Numbered from the stretch's first letter, positions 33,879 through 42,145 are shown. The stretch: 64,000 nt of DNA from Actinomadura pelletieri DSM 43383 (GCF_003634705.1 NZ_RBWU01000006.1:310001-374000); one strand, 5' to 3'. Made by a program: numbers and translations. Notes: generated from the letters alone by a model not told the origin.

Positions 33879-35464
33879 CGCTGCGCTCCTCGCCACGTCA
33901 TGCTCACGAACCGGGGCCGCGGGTCCTCCGGGGTGTTGCGGGCCAGCACGTCGCCGATCGTGCGGGTCTCGGCGATCGTCCGCAGCCCGGTGCGGGTGAA
34001 GGTCTCGGCGGTCAGCACCCGGGGGGCCAGCAGCGGGTTGGTGAGCGCCTGCGAGAACGCGTCGATGGCGATGATCTTCGTGAGCAGCGGGGGCAGGACG
34101 GCGGCGGGCGACGCGGGCTCCTCGGCGAACAGGCCGACGTACAACTCCAGGTCGTCGACGCTCCGGTAGCGGTCGGCCAGCGCGTCTCGAACACGCGGGA
34201 CGCCCGAGACCTGGGAGAAGTCGCGTGCCCTGGGGAACCGGCAGTGGGCGCGGTAGTCGTTGTAGGACGCCAGCCCCAGGGCACGGCCGTCGGCGATCGA
34301 GGAGAGTTCCACCTCCTGCAGGATCGGGTCGGTGTTGAACAGGCCGATGCGTCCGGCGCGCTGCTCTGCGGCGTCCTCGAACAGCCGACCGAGCCCAGGC
34401 TCGGGCAGCAGCGCCGACCCGAACAGCGTCCGGACGGTGGGAAGTTCGGTGTCGCCGACGACCAGGCTGGACGGGACGAGGCTGTGCCAGCGGTAGACGA
34501 GGTTGAACTCGACCGACGCCCAGTTCTGGCGGTGCCACGGCGCGCGCGCCAGCATCCGGCTGAGGCGAGGGTCGAGTAAGAAGCGGAAATGGTACGGCGT
34601 GATGTGGTTGATGTACTCCTCGACGACCAGCCGGATGACCTCGACGATGACGATGTTGCGGGCGGTCTGGAAGAGGCGTTCGTCGTCCCAGCCGGGGTTC
34701 TCCGCCGCGAGCGTCCGCGCCACCCGGTTGTGCTCGCGCAGGAACAGCACCGTCAGCATCGTGAAGCCGATCTGGACGTTGCCGCGGTCGCCGCCGGTCG
34801 CGAAGAGGGTGTCGCGCTGCGCGTCGGTGAGCCGTTCCATCCGGACGGCCGACAGCGCAGAGAACTCCGGCTTGACCTTGCCGTGTTCGCAGAGGAAGGG
34901 CGGGAATTCGCCACCGTTGAGGAGTTGGCTCTTGAGCAGGCCGCCCTCATGGGCACGGATGGCGTCGGTGGCCTCGGCGTTCAGCCCGTACAGCGGGTTG
35001 AGGTCGATCTCGTGGTTGGACGTGCTGCGGCGCGGGTCGCGAGGTTCGTGGGACTCCCCGCGCAGGAACCCGTCGGTGAACCACTGGGCGAAGTACGCGA
35101 ACAGGACGGTCGAGCGGGGGCAGGGCGTCATCTCGCCGTCGCGGACGAACAGGTCCGCGGCCCGCTCCACGGTCGGACGGCCGCTCTCCTGGTCGGCGAC
35201 GGGCGGCAGGTGACGGCCGCTGTAGGTGCGGTCGGTCAGCGACGACCAGGACGTGTACGGCGCCATGGTGCTCAACGGTTCGGGGCGCGGCGGCATCTCC
35301 CGGATCGCCTGGTCGATCACGGTGGCGTTGATGCGGCGGCGCAGCGCGGTCGAACTCTCGGCGAGCCGCCACAACGGACGCCCGCGCGTGAGCGCCAGAT
35401 ATCGCAGCCGGTTGCGGGCGCCGTCGGAGGCGAAGCCGCGGGCGCTCCGGTACGTGTCGCGCAC
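33875..35464 (-). CDS. Cyclooxygenase-like heme peroxidase/fatty-acid dioxygenase
   Basis: 529 residues from a GTG at 35464, two bases after the P450 stop. It matches animal-type heme peroxidases (prostaglandin synthase branch): TSWSSLTDRTYSGRHLPP, RSTVLFAYFAQWFTDGFLR, HNRVARTLAAENPGWDDE, and the key VEFNLVYRWHSLVPSSL. By pattern comparison the catalytic Tyr is Tyr324 and the proximal heme ligand His327, both conserved. At the distal position mammalian enzymes have QHFTH; here it is QWFTD (Gln127 kept, the distal His replaced by Asp131). This suggests loss of classical peroxidase activity with tyrosyl-radical dioxygenase chemistry retained. It is translationally linked to a P450 and a lipase, pointing to oxylipin formation. 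Confidence 0.88.
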   Translation of the reverse strand: MRDTYRSARGFASDGARNRLRYLALTRGRPLWRLAESSTALRRRINATVIDQAIREMPPRPEPLSTMAPYTSWSSLTDRTYSGRHLPPVADQESGRPTVERAADLFVRDGEMTPCPRSTVLFAYFAQWFTDGFLRGESHEPRDPRRSTSNHEIDLNPLYGLNAEATDAIRAHEGGLLKSQLLNGGEFPPFLCEHGKVKPEFSALSAVRMERLTDAQRDTLFATGGDRGNVQIGFTMLTVLFLREHNRVARTLAAENPGWDDERLFQTARNIVIVEVIRLVVEEYINHITPYHFRFLLDPRLSRMLARAPWHRQNWASVEFNLVYRWHSLVPSSLVVGDTELPTVRTLFGSALLPEPGLGRLFEDAAEQRAGRIGLFNTDPILQEVELSSIADGRALGLASYNDYRAHCRFPRARDFSQVSGVPRVRDALADRYRSVDDLELYVGLFAEEPASPAAVLPPLLTKIIAIDAFSQALTNPLLAPRVLTAETFTRTGLRTIAETRTIGDVLARNTPEDPRPRFVSMTWRGAQR

Positions 35465-35466
35465 GG

Positions 35467-36726
35467 TCAGGCCCCCTCGCGCGCCGGGGCGTCGAACCGC
35501 AGGACGAGGCCGTCGGGGAAGACGCCCCGGTCGCTGCGCACGTCCCCCTCCGCGCGCAGACCGGGCCGCATCATGACCCTGCGGACGGTCTCGGCGAGGA
35601 CGACCCTGCCCGGGTGCACGCCCAGGCAGGCGTGCGGACCGTGACCGAAGTGCAGCCACTCCCGCTCGGACCGGTCGGTACGGAAGGCCGCGGGCTCCTC
35701 GACCACGGTGTCGTCGAACATGGCGGAGGCGACCGCGGCCATGACCAGGCGCCCGGCCGGGACGGTCGCCCCACTGGGCAGCACATGGTCGCGCGCGCAG
35801 TAGCGGACGATCATCTTCAGGAAGGGATCGAACCGCAGCGCCTCCCAGACATGGGGGTCGAACCGCTCGGGATCACCGGCCGCGGCGGCGGCCTCGGCGT
35901 GCAGCTCGGGCCGGCCGAGCAGCAGGGACACCACATTGGTCATCGACCCGGCGGCGTTCTCCACGAACCCGAGCAGCATCCCGGCGACGTTGACCGCGAC
36001 GCGCTCGTCGTCGAACCCGAGTTCGGCGGGCAGCCGGGTGCGGACCAGCCGACCGAGCACGTCGGTGCCGCCGTCGCCGCCCTCGCCGCCGTTCGCCGCC
36101 CGTCGCTCGGCGACCAGACCGCGCAGGTACGCCATCATCTCCGCGCCCGCGGCGACCGACGCGGCCCGCACGCCGGGCTCACCGGCGAAGTTGGTGGTCA
36201 CGTCGGTCATGATGGCCCGCGACCAGCGGGACAGCGTCGGCTCGTCGGGCCCCGGAAACCCGAAGTAGCGGGCGCAGACCCGTAGCGGGACGGCCCGGAA
36301 CAGGCCATGGACCGCGTCGATCTCCCCGTCGGCCTCGTCCAGGGCCTGTTCGGCGAACTCACCCGCGAGCGCGCGCACGGCGGGGACGTCCTCGGGCGCG
36401 AGCATGACCTGCATCAGGCCCTTCTCGCGCCAGTTCATCGGGGTTCCGTCGAGGCTCAGCATGTGCGGGGCGCCGACCGCGGCCTCCAGCGCCGGACGGT
36501 AGGCGCTGACCGGGAACGAGTCCGGACGCGACAGCACGTCGAGGACGTCCGCGTGCCGGGTGACCAGGCTGAAGGCCGGGGTCGTGAGCACGGGCCGGTC
36601 GGCGCGCAGCTCGGCGAACAGATCCCGCCACCCGGTCCGTAACCAACCGGCCAGCCTGACCTGCGCGGCGGACGGATCGTCCCGCACGAGCGCGTCGTAG
36701 GTGGCGAGATACCCGTCAGTTCGCAT
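35467..36726 (-). CDS. Cytochrome P450 (possible hydroperoxide-rearranging type)
   Basis: 419 residues, first gene of the minus-strand operon. The heme-binding loop is LHFGHGPHACLGVHPGR with Cys367. K-helix ExxR is in HVWEALRFDP (EALR). The I-helix reads MLLGFVENAAGSMTNVV: the usual acid-Thr pair is Glu256-Asn257, so the Thr needed for O2 activation is replaced by Asn. CYP74 enzymes and the P450 half of fungal diol synthases also have Asn in this helix and rearrange fatty-acid hydroperoxides without external electrons. Together with the adjacent cyclooxygenase-like gene this suggests a dioxygenase plus hydroperoxide isomerase pair. Confidence 0.9.
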   Translation of the reverse strand: MRTDGYLATYDALVRDDPSAAQVRLAGWLRTGWRDLFAELRADRPVLTTPAFSLVTRHADVLDVLSRPDSFPVSAYRPALEAAVGAPHMLSLDGTPMNWREKGLMQVMLAPEDVPAVRALAGEFAEQALDEADGEIDAVHGLFRAVPLRVCARYFGFPGPDEPTLSRWSRAIMTDVTTNFAGEPGVRAASVAAGAEMMAYLRGLVAERRAANGGEGGDGGTDVLGRLVRTRLPAELGFDDERVAVNVAGMLLGFVENAAGSMTNVVSLLLGRPELHAEAAAAAGDPERFDPHVWEALRFDPFLKMIVRYCARDHVLPSGATVPAGRLVMAAVASAMFDDTVVEEPAAFRTDRSEREWLHFGHGPHACLGVHPGRVVLAETVRRVMMRPGLRAEGDVRSDRGVFPDGLVLRFDAPAREGA

Positions 36727-36847
36727 GGCCTCAACTCCGCGCTCGTAGCCGCCGGGTTCCAGAGAGTAGCCAGAGACTAGGGAGTCCCGAGCCCGTTCGC
36801 CAAGACTTCGTAAACGTGGAGTAGCTAAATAGATTCAAAGGGTGACT

Positions 36848-36868
36848 GTTGCCTATCTGTCAGGCAAC
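36848..36868. promoter_or_regulatory. Inverted repeat in the divergent P450/desaturase promoter region
   Basis: GTTGCC-9 nt-GGCAAC, a perfect 6-bp inverted repeat, sits 52 bp before the desaturase ATG and about 122 bp before the P450 ATG. Its size and place suit a dimeric repressor (TetR-like spacing) controlling both directions. No regulator gene lies within the pair itself. Confidence 0.5.
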
Positions 36869-36920
36869 TGCCGTTCGCCTCACCTCCGCAGTTCAATGAG
36901 GTCCGACCTTGGGAGGAACG

Positions 36921-37868
36921 ATGGCGGACCGGTCGATGGGGGAGACGGTCGCGGTCTCCAGGTCGCGCAGACACGCCTACCTGATCGTTCTGGTCGTGCT
37001 GCCTCCCGTCGTCCTGCTCGCCGCGGTGGCGGTCGCCTGGGGCCGCGCGATCGGGCCGCTGGACGTCCTGCTCGCGCTGGTCATGTACGTCGTCAACATC
37101 TTCGGGATCAGCGTCGGCTATCACCGGCTGCTGACGCACCGCTCGTTCCGGTGCCCCCGCCCGGTCCGGGTGACGTTCGCGCTGGCGGGCGCGCTGGCCC
37201 TCCAGGGCCCGCCAACGCTGTGGGCAGCCGAGCACCGCAGGCACCACAAGTACTCCGACAAGCCCGGCGATCCGCACTCACCCTGGGCCTTCGGCGACTC
37301 CGGCCTCGCCCTGTCACGCGGCCTGCTGCACGCCCAGGTCGGCTGGTTCTACAGCGCCCGCCGCAGGTCCAACCGCGCGCACTGGGTGCCCGACCTGCTC
37401 GCCGACCCCGACATCCGCCGCGTGGACGCGGCCTATCCGGCGATCGTGGCCGCGTCGTTCCTGGTTCCGGCCGCCGCCGGGGGCCTGCTCTCGTGGTCGT
37501 GGACGGGTTTCTGGACGGCGCTCTTCTGGGCGGGGCTGGTCCGCTACGCGGTCGTCCACCACGTCACCTGGTCGGTGAACTCGGTCGCGCACTGCTTCGG
37601 TGACCGGGCCTTCTCCACCCGCGACCGCTCGTCGAACGTCCGCTGGGTCGCTTTGCTGACCTTCGGGGAGGGCTGGCACAACTGGCACCACATCGAGCCG
37701 ACCAGCGCCCGCCACGGCGTCCTGAAGGGGCAGGTCGATCCCAGCGCCGCCCTGATCCGCCTGCTCGAGAGGCTCGGCTGCGCCCACGACGTGCACTGGC
37801 CGTCCCCGGCGCGGATCGAGATGCAGGCGAGCCGTCACCGGGCGAGAACCGGCGTCCCGACCCGCTGA
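36921..37868 (+). CDS. Fatty acyl-CoA desaturase (membrane di-iron, delta-9 type)
   Basis: 315 residues from ATG 36921 with GGGAGGAACG directly before. Four membrane helices alternate with the three histidine boxes of the stearoyl-CoA desaturase family: HRLLTH, HRRHHKYSDKPGDPHSP and HNWHH. A further TWSVNSVAHCFG supplies additional iron ligands. It introduces a cis double bond into a saturated acyl chain at the membrane using ferredoxin or another reductant. It is transcribed divergently from the P450-peroxidase operon and could supply its unsaturated substrate. Confidence 0.93.
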   Translation: MADRSMGETVAVSRSRRHAYLIVLVVLPPVVLLAAVAVAWGRAIGPLDVLLALVMYVVNIFGISVGYHRLLTHRSFRCPRPVRVTFALAGALALQGPPTLWAAEHRRHHKYSDKPGDPHSPWAFGDSGLALSRGLLHAQVGWFYSARRRSNRAHWVPDLLADPDIRRVDAAYPAIVAASFLVPAAAGGLLSWSWTGFWTALFWAGLVRYAVVHHVTWSVNSVAHCFGDRAFSTRDRSSNVRWVALLTFGEGWHNWHHIEPTSARHGVLKGQVDPSAALIRLLERLGCAHDVHWPSPARIEMQASRHRARTGVPTR

Positions 37869-37930
37869 CCGGGGTGACCGCGGGCTGACCGGACGATCGA
37901 TCCTTCGCACAGCGGGTACCGGGACAGACT

Positions 37931-38413
37931 GTGCAGACCTTTCTTCCGCACGCGGACTTCGCCGCCACGGCCGGGGTCCTCGACCAGCGCAGGCTCGGCA
38001 AGCAGCGCGTCGAGGCGATCCAGGTCCTGCGCGGGCTGACGGTTCCGGGCTACGGCTGGCGGAACCACCCGGCCGTGCGGATGTGGACCGGGTACGAGGA
38101 GGCGCTGGTCCGCTACGGGCTGGAGATCTGCCGCTCGTGGTGCGCGCTCGGGCACCGCGACACGTGCGCCGCCACCCTGACGGCCGCGCTGGCGGAGGTG
38201 GCGGGCATCGAGCGGCCCCGCGACCAGGAGCGGCTGGCCGCCGCCGGTGAGCTGCCGCCCTGGCTCGGTGACCACGCGCTGCACCTCAGCCATCGCTCCG
38301 CGCTCGTCCGCAAGGACCCCGGGTTCTACGGGCCGATCTTCCCGGGCGTGCCCGCCGACCTGCCCTATGTCTGGCCCCGCTCGGACCGCGAACCAACGGC
38401 CCGCCCGTCCTGA
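37931..38413 (+). CDS. MSMEG_6728-like protein (pyrimidine-dimer glycosylase-type fold)
   Basis: 160 residues from a GTG at 37931. The conserved start MQTFLPHADFAATAGVLDQR, then RLGKQRVEAIQVLRGL and YGWRNHPAVRMWTGYEEAL, marks the MSMEG_6728 family, which I recall as related to the T4 endonuclease V fold (pyrimidine-dimer DNA glycosylases). The C-terminus has HLSHRSALVRKDPGFYGPIF. Enzymatic activity in this branch is unproven. It is probably monocistronic. Confidence 0.8.
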   Translation: MQTFLPHADFAATAGVLDQRRLGKQRVEAIQVLRGLTVPGYGWRNHPAVRMWTGYEEALVRYGLEICRSWCALGHRDTCAATLTAALAEVAGIERPRDQERLAAAGELPPWLGDHALHLSHRSALVRKDPGFYGPIFPGVPADLPYVWPRSDREPTARPS

Positions 38414-38496
38414 CCGCCACGAAACCGTTGACCGCCGATCCCGACGGCAACGGATCGTCGCCGTACCTGCCTCGCTCGACCAGCAACCGGACGCGG

Positions 38497-38531
38497 ACGT
38501 TAGCCACCCGTTAGGGGGTGTGATCTAACGT
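38497..38531. promoter_or_regulatory. Nested inverted repeat before the first LuxR-type gene
   Basis: Outer arms ACGTTAG and CTAACGT are perfect; inner arms CACCC and GGGTG are also perfect. The element ends 10 bp before the ATG at 38541, so a protein bound there, or a hairpin in the leader RNA, could block expression. Autoregulation by the LuxR-type protein is plausible. Confidence 0.5.
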
Positions 38532-38540
38532 GCAACGATC

Positions 38541-39107
38541 ATGGACTCGCAGACTCTGGATCTGGACGACTACCAACGCATATTCCGTGTTCTCGAGACG
38601 TCCGCGGACGCGGTGGGACAGGACCGCTTCTTCGAACGTCTGGGAGACGCGCTGGCGCGGCATCTCGACTGGAAACACGCCCTGGTGACCACCGGCACCC
38701 CGCCCACGGGGCGAAGACCCAGACCGGAGAACTTCGCCAGAACGCTCAGCGGCACGATCGAGGCGACCCCGAACACCAGGGTGCTGATCAGCGTTTGCTT
38801 TCCGTACGGACCGGGGCCGGGGGAACGCGAGCGCGCCATCCTGCGCCGGCTCCAGTCCCATCTGGCGCCGTGGTTGTCCGAGCATCTGTCCGGCGTGCGG
38901 CGGAACACGGCCCTGATATCGCTGACCAGGCGGGAGGAGGCCGTGGTGCGCCTGGTCGCGCAGGGCATGTCGAACCGCCGGATCGCCGACCGGCTCGGCG
39001 TCACCACCGACACCGTGAAGAAGCATCTGACGCACGCCATGGCCAAGGCCGGCTGCCGTGGGCGCGCCCAGCTCGCGCTGTGGTGGCATGACCATGAGCC
39101 CGCTTGA
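38541..39107 (+). CDS. LuxR-type helix-turn-helix regulator (first of a tandem pair)
   Basis: 188 residues. An N-terminal ~130-residue domain of unknown ligand (YQRIFRVLETSADAVGQDRF, FFERLGDALARHLDW) precedes a GerE/LuxR helix-turn-helix: LTRREEAVVRLVAQGMSNRR then IADRLGVTTDTVKKHLTHA. There is no receiver domain. The next gene has the same layout and overlaps it by about 14 bp, so the two arose by duplication and are co-translated. Their position in front of the SARP and peptide cluster suggests control of that cluster. Confidence 0.85.
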   Translation: MDSQTLDLDDYQRIFRVLETSADAVGQDRFFERLGDALARHLDWKHALVTTGTPPTGRRPRPENFARTLSGTIEATPNTRVLISVCFPYGPGPGERERAILRRLQSHLAPWLSEHLSGVRRNTALISLTRREEAVVRLVAQGMSNRRIADRLGVTTDTVKKHLTHAMAKAGCRGRAQLALWWHDHEPA

Positions 39108-39636
39108 TCCCGCCGACTACAAACGGATGCTGCACGTCCTGGACGATGTGCGCGGAGCGGCCGACATGGCGTGCTTCGGCGACCGGCTGCGGACCGCGCT
39201 CGCCGAGCATTTCGGCTGGACGGACGCGACGGTGCGGCTCCAGGAGGTCACCGGCGCGACGGACTCCCGGGACGACGGCCGGTCACGGTTGCTCGTGCCA
39301 CTGGCGGACGGAAGCGGCGACCGGCTTCTCGTCATCGTTCCGAGACCCGGCACGGCCCGGCGGCGGACCGTCCTGGAGTTGCTCGGACGGCAGCTCGCGC
39401 CGCTCGCGCGCGACGCCGCCCGGATGCCCGCGCTGCCGTTCCTGACGCCGCGGGAGACCCAGGTCGCGGAGTTGGTCGCGGAGGGGCTGGGCAACCAGCA
39501 GATCGCGGTACGGCTGGGCATCACGGTGAGCACGGTGAAGAAGCACGTGTCCCGCGTGCTGGCCAAGAGCGACTGCGACTCCCGGGTGCGTTTTGCGCTG
39601 TTATGGCGGCGATTAAGCGATTCTTTAGCTGATTAG
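39094..39636 (+). CDS. LuxR-type helix-turn-helix regulator (second of a tandem pair)
   Basis: About 180 residues from ATG 39094 (ATG 39088 is also possible). Same architecture as its neighbour: DYKRMLHVLDDVRGAADMAC, FGDRLRTALAEHFGW, then LTPRETQVAELVAEGLGNQQ, IAVRLGITVSTVKKHVSRV. The paralogous pair may form a heterodimer. The stop is followed after 140 bp by the SARP gene. Confidence 0.85.
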   Translation: MSPLDPADYKRMLHVLDDVRGAADMACFGDRLRTALAEHFGWTDATVRLQEVTGATDSRDDGRSRLLVPLADGSGDRLLVIVPRPGTARRRTVLELLGRQLAPLARDAARMPALPFLTPRETQVAELVAEGLGNQQIAVRLGITVSTVKKHVSRVLAKSDCDSRVRFALLWRRLSDSLAD

Positions 39637-39776
39637 TCTACGTCTACACGAAGATGTTCCACCTTCGGACAGTACCGATTCCGGTTCCGATCGGAGAGAC
39701 TCGGCCGCATACGGGGATACGGGGACGTCCAGCGGAGCACGCCGCCGCTGGACGAACGACTGCTGTGGAGGACACG

Positions 39777-41642
39777 GTGGTTGCACAGTTCAGACTGCTG
39801 GGATCGGTGGAGATCGCGAACGGACGGCACGCGTTTCCACTCCCGGCCACGAAACCGAGCGTCGTCCTGGCGGCGCTGCTCCTGCACGCCAACGAGTTCC
39901 TGGGCAACGAACGGCTGACCGAGATCGTGTGGGGGGACGCCAACCCGCGCAATCCGCGGTCCAGCCTGCAGACGTACGTGATGCGCCTGCGCCAGACCCT
40001 CGCGGCGAACGGGACGCCGGGAAGCTCCATTCTCACGCTGCCCGGGGGCTACAGCCTGGAGGCGACTCCGGAGACGTTGGACCTGCTGCGCTTTCGCCAA
40101 CTCGTCGAACGGGCCAGGCGCGGCGGCGACCCCAGGGAGGAGTCCCGCCGCCTCAACGAGGCGCTCGCGCTACGGCGCGGGCCCATGCTCGCCAACATCC
40201 CGTCCGATGTGCTCCTTCGCGAGGAGGTGCCGAAGCTGGAGGAGGAGTGGCTGGCCGCCCGCGAGCGGCGGATCGACATCGACCTGGCACTCGGCCGCCA
40301 CCGCGATCTCGTGGCGGAGCTGCGCGGACTGACCGCGACCTACCCGCAGCGGGAGCGGTTCTGGGAGCAGTTGATGGAGGCCCTGTACCGCTCGGGACGG
40401 CAGTCCGAGGCGCTGGCGGCCTATCACGAGATCAAGAACATCCTGCTGGAACAGCTCGGCGTGGACCCGGGGCCCGGCCTGCAACGGATGGAACTCGCCA
40501 TCCTCAAGGGCGAGATCCAGCTGACCGAGTTCGCCGACGACCCGGCGGGGCGTCCGGCCCCGCACATCGCGGGCCCGCCCGGTCTCGGCCCGCCCGGTCC
40601 AGGTCCGCACGCACTGGGTGCGCCGGCCCTGGGGCCGCACTGCCGGCTCCCGCCGCAGCCGCCCGGATTCGTCGGACGCGGCAAGATCGCCGGACGGATC
40701 GCCGACGAGCTGGCCAGGAGCGCCGGAGACGGAACGGCGGCGGTCACCGCGATCCGCGGCGAACCCGGGGTGGGAAAGTCGGCCCTCGCGCTGTCGGTGG
40801 CCTACGACGTCGCCGGGCTCTTCCCGGACGGGCAGTGGTACCTGCGGCTCAGCACCGAGGCCGGGCGGCCGCGCCCGCCGGTGGAACTGCTGGGCGAGCT
40901 GCTGGGCATCGCGGGACTGCGACCCACCGACCTCCGCGAGGACCAGGCCGAGCGGGAGGCGGCCTACCGCGCCATGGTCCGGGATCGCCGGGTGTTGCTC
41001 CTGCTCGACGACGCCCAGGACGCCCGGCAGGTCGAGCCGCTGCTGCCGGGCAGCGCCGGCAGCGCGGTCCTGGTGACCAGCCGGACCAGCCTGGGTGAAC
41101 TCACCGCGCGGTGGCGGGTGCGCTCGTACGAGATCGGGCCGCTGCCCACGGAGAGTTCGCTGGAGTTACTGGCGGGCATGCTGGGACGCGAGCGGGTGGA
41201 GCGGGAACGCGCGGCGGCGGTCGCGCTCACCGAGATCTGCGACGGGCTGCCGCTGGCGCTGCGGATCGCCGCGGCGAGGTTCGCCGGCCGTCCGGGACAG
41301 GACCTCGCCGACTTCGTCGCCTGGCTGGCCGCCGACCCGCTCGGTCGGCTGGCGGTGGGACGGCGACCGCGGATCTCCGTGCGCCGCGCCTTCGAGGTGT
41401 CATGCGAGCGGCTCGGTCCCGACGCGCGGCGCCTGCTGTTCGCCCTCGCCGAGACCCGGGCCCGGTCGGTGTTCGGCCCGGACGACATCGCGGACCGGGC
41501 GGGCACATCGCTGCCCGACACCGAGGAGGCACTGGAGGAGCTGTTCGACGCCGGACTTCTACGCGGCCACGGCCTCGACCGCTTCGCCATGCCGACCCTG
41601 CTGCACACCTACACGCGTTTATTGCAGGACCGGTTGTGTTAA
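39777..41642 (+). CDS. SARP-family regulator, apparently shortened (DNA-binding + BTAD + NB-ARC, no TPR)
   Basis: 621 residues from a GTG at 39777 with GGAGG at the right distance; earlier starts lack it. Winged helix VAQFRLLGSVEIANGRHAFP, BTAD with ALYRSGRRQSEAL-type segment (MEALYRSGRQSEALAAYHEI), a Pro/Gly linker, then NB-ARC: AIRGEPGVGKSALALSVAYD, VLLLLDDAQDARQ, VTSRTSLGEL, EICDGLPLALRIAAARF. The frame ends LLHTYTRLLQDRLC. Its last codons are made of the repeat unit starting at 41622, and no TPR region follows, unlike the 944-residue relative at 16761. It is the likely cluster activator, but may have lost its sensor end. Confidence 0.85.
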   Translation: MVAQFRLLGSVEIANGRHAFPLPATKPSVVLAALLLHANEFLGNERLTEIVWGDANPRNPRSSLQTYVMRLRQTLAANGTPGSSILTLPGGYSLEATPETLDLLRFRQLVERARRGGDPREESRRLNEALALRRGPMLANIPSDVLLREEVPKLEEEWLAARERRIDIDLALGRHRDLVAELRGLTATYPQRERFWEQLMEALYRSGRQSEALAAYHEIKNILLEQLGVDPGPGLQRMELAILKGEIQLTEFADDPAGRPAPHIAGPPGLGPPGPGPHALGAPALGPHCRLPPQPPGFVGRGKIAGRIADELARSAGDGTAAVTAIRGEPGVGKSALALSVAYDVAGLFPDGQWYLRLSTEAGRPRPPVELLGELLGIAGLRPTDLREDQAEREAAYRAMVRDRRVLLLLDDAQDARQVEPLLPGSAGSAVLVTSRTSLGELTARWRVRSYEIGPLPTESSLELLAGMLGRERVERERAAAVALTEICDGLPLALRIAAARFAGRPGQDLADFVAWLAADPLGRLAVGRRPRISVRRAFEVSCERLGPDARRLLFALAETRARSVFGPDDIADRAGTSLPDTEEALEELFDAGLLRGHGLDRFAMPTLLHTYTRLLQDRLC

Positions 41643-42145
41643 TTGCAGGACCGGCCCACTTCGCTCGCCTGGCGGCTCGCTGTGTTTATTGCAGGACCGG
41701 CCCACTGCGCTCGCCTGACGGCTCGCTACGTGACCGTCCCTGAGGCGAACGCGACATCGCTTCGCGATCCACCCGGCTCCGCTCGCCTCCGGCATCGCTG
41801 CACCGGGCGGGTAACGCGTTCGCGCGCGGGCTGAGGCCGTCTTTCTTGCAGGACCGGCCCACTTTGCTCGCCTGGCGGCTCGCTGCGTGACCGTTCCTGG
41901 GGCGGACGTGGTATCGCTTCGCGATCCGGCCGGTTGCACTTGCCTTCGGCTTCGCTGCACCGGGCGGGTAACGCGTTCGCGTGCGGGCTGAGGCTGTTTT
42001 TATTGCAGGAACGGCCCACTTTGCTCGCCTGGCGGCTCGCTGCGTGACCGTTCCTGGGGCGGACGTGGTATCGCTTCGCGATCCGACCGGTTGCACTTGC
42101 CTTCGGCTTCGCTGCACCGGGCGGGTAACGCGTTCGCGTGCGGGG
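41622..42145. repeat. Tandem array of ~157-bp hairpin-rich repeats
   Basis: Each unit starts TTGCAGGACCGG. Starts are at 41622 (21-bp fragment), 41643 (46-bp fragment), 41689, 41844 and 42003. The last two full copies differ at only two positions over about 140 bp; the copy at 41689 is more diverged. Units contain stem-loops such as ATCGC-TTC-GCGAT and ACGCG-TT-CGCGT. The array begins inside the end of the SARP gene and stops exactly at the stop codon of the convergent YcaO gene. It could act as a transcription barrier; its origin is unknown. Confidence 0.85.

Noticed and set aside
41622..42145. CRISPR array
   Set aside because: Units are ~157 bp tandem copies with no short repeat/unique spacer alternation, and no cas genes lie nearby.
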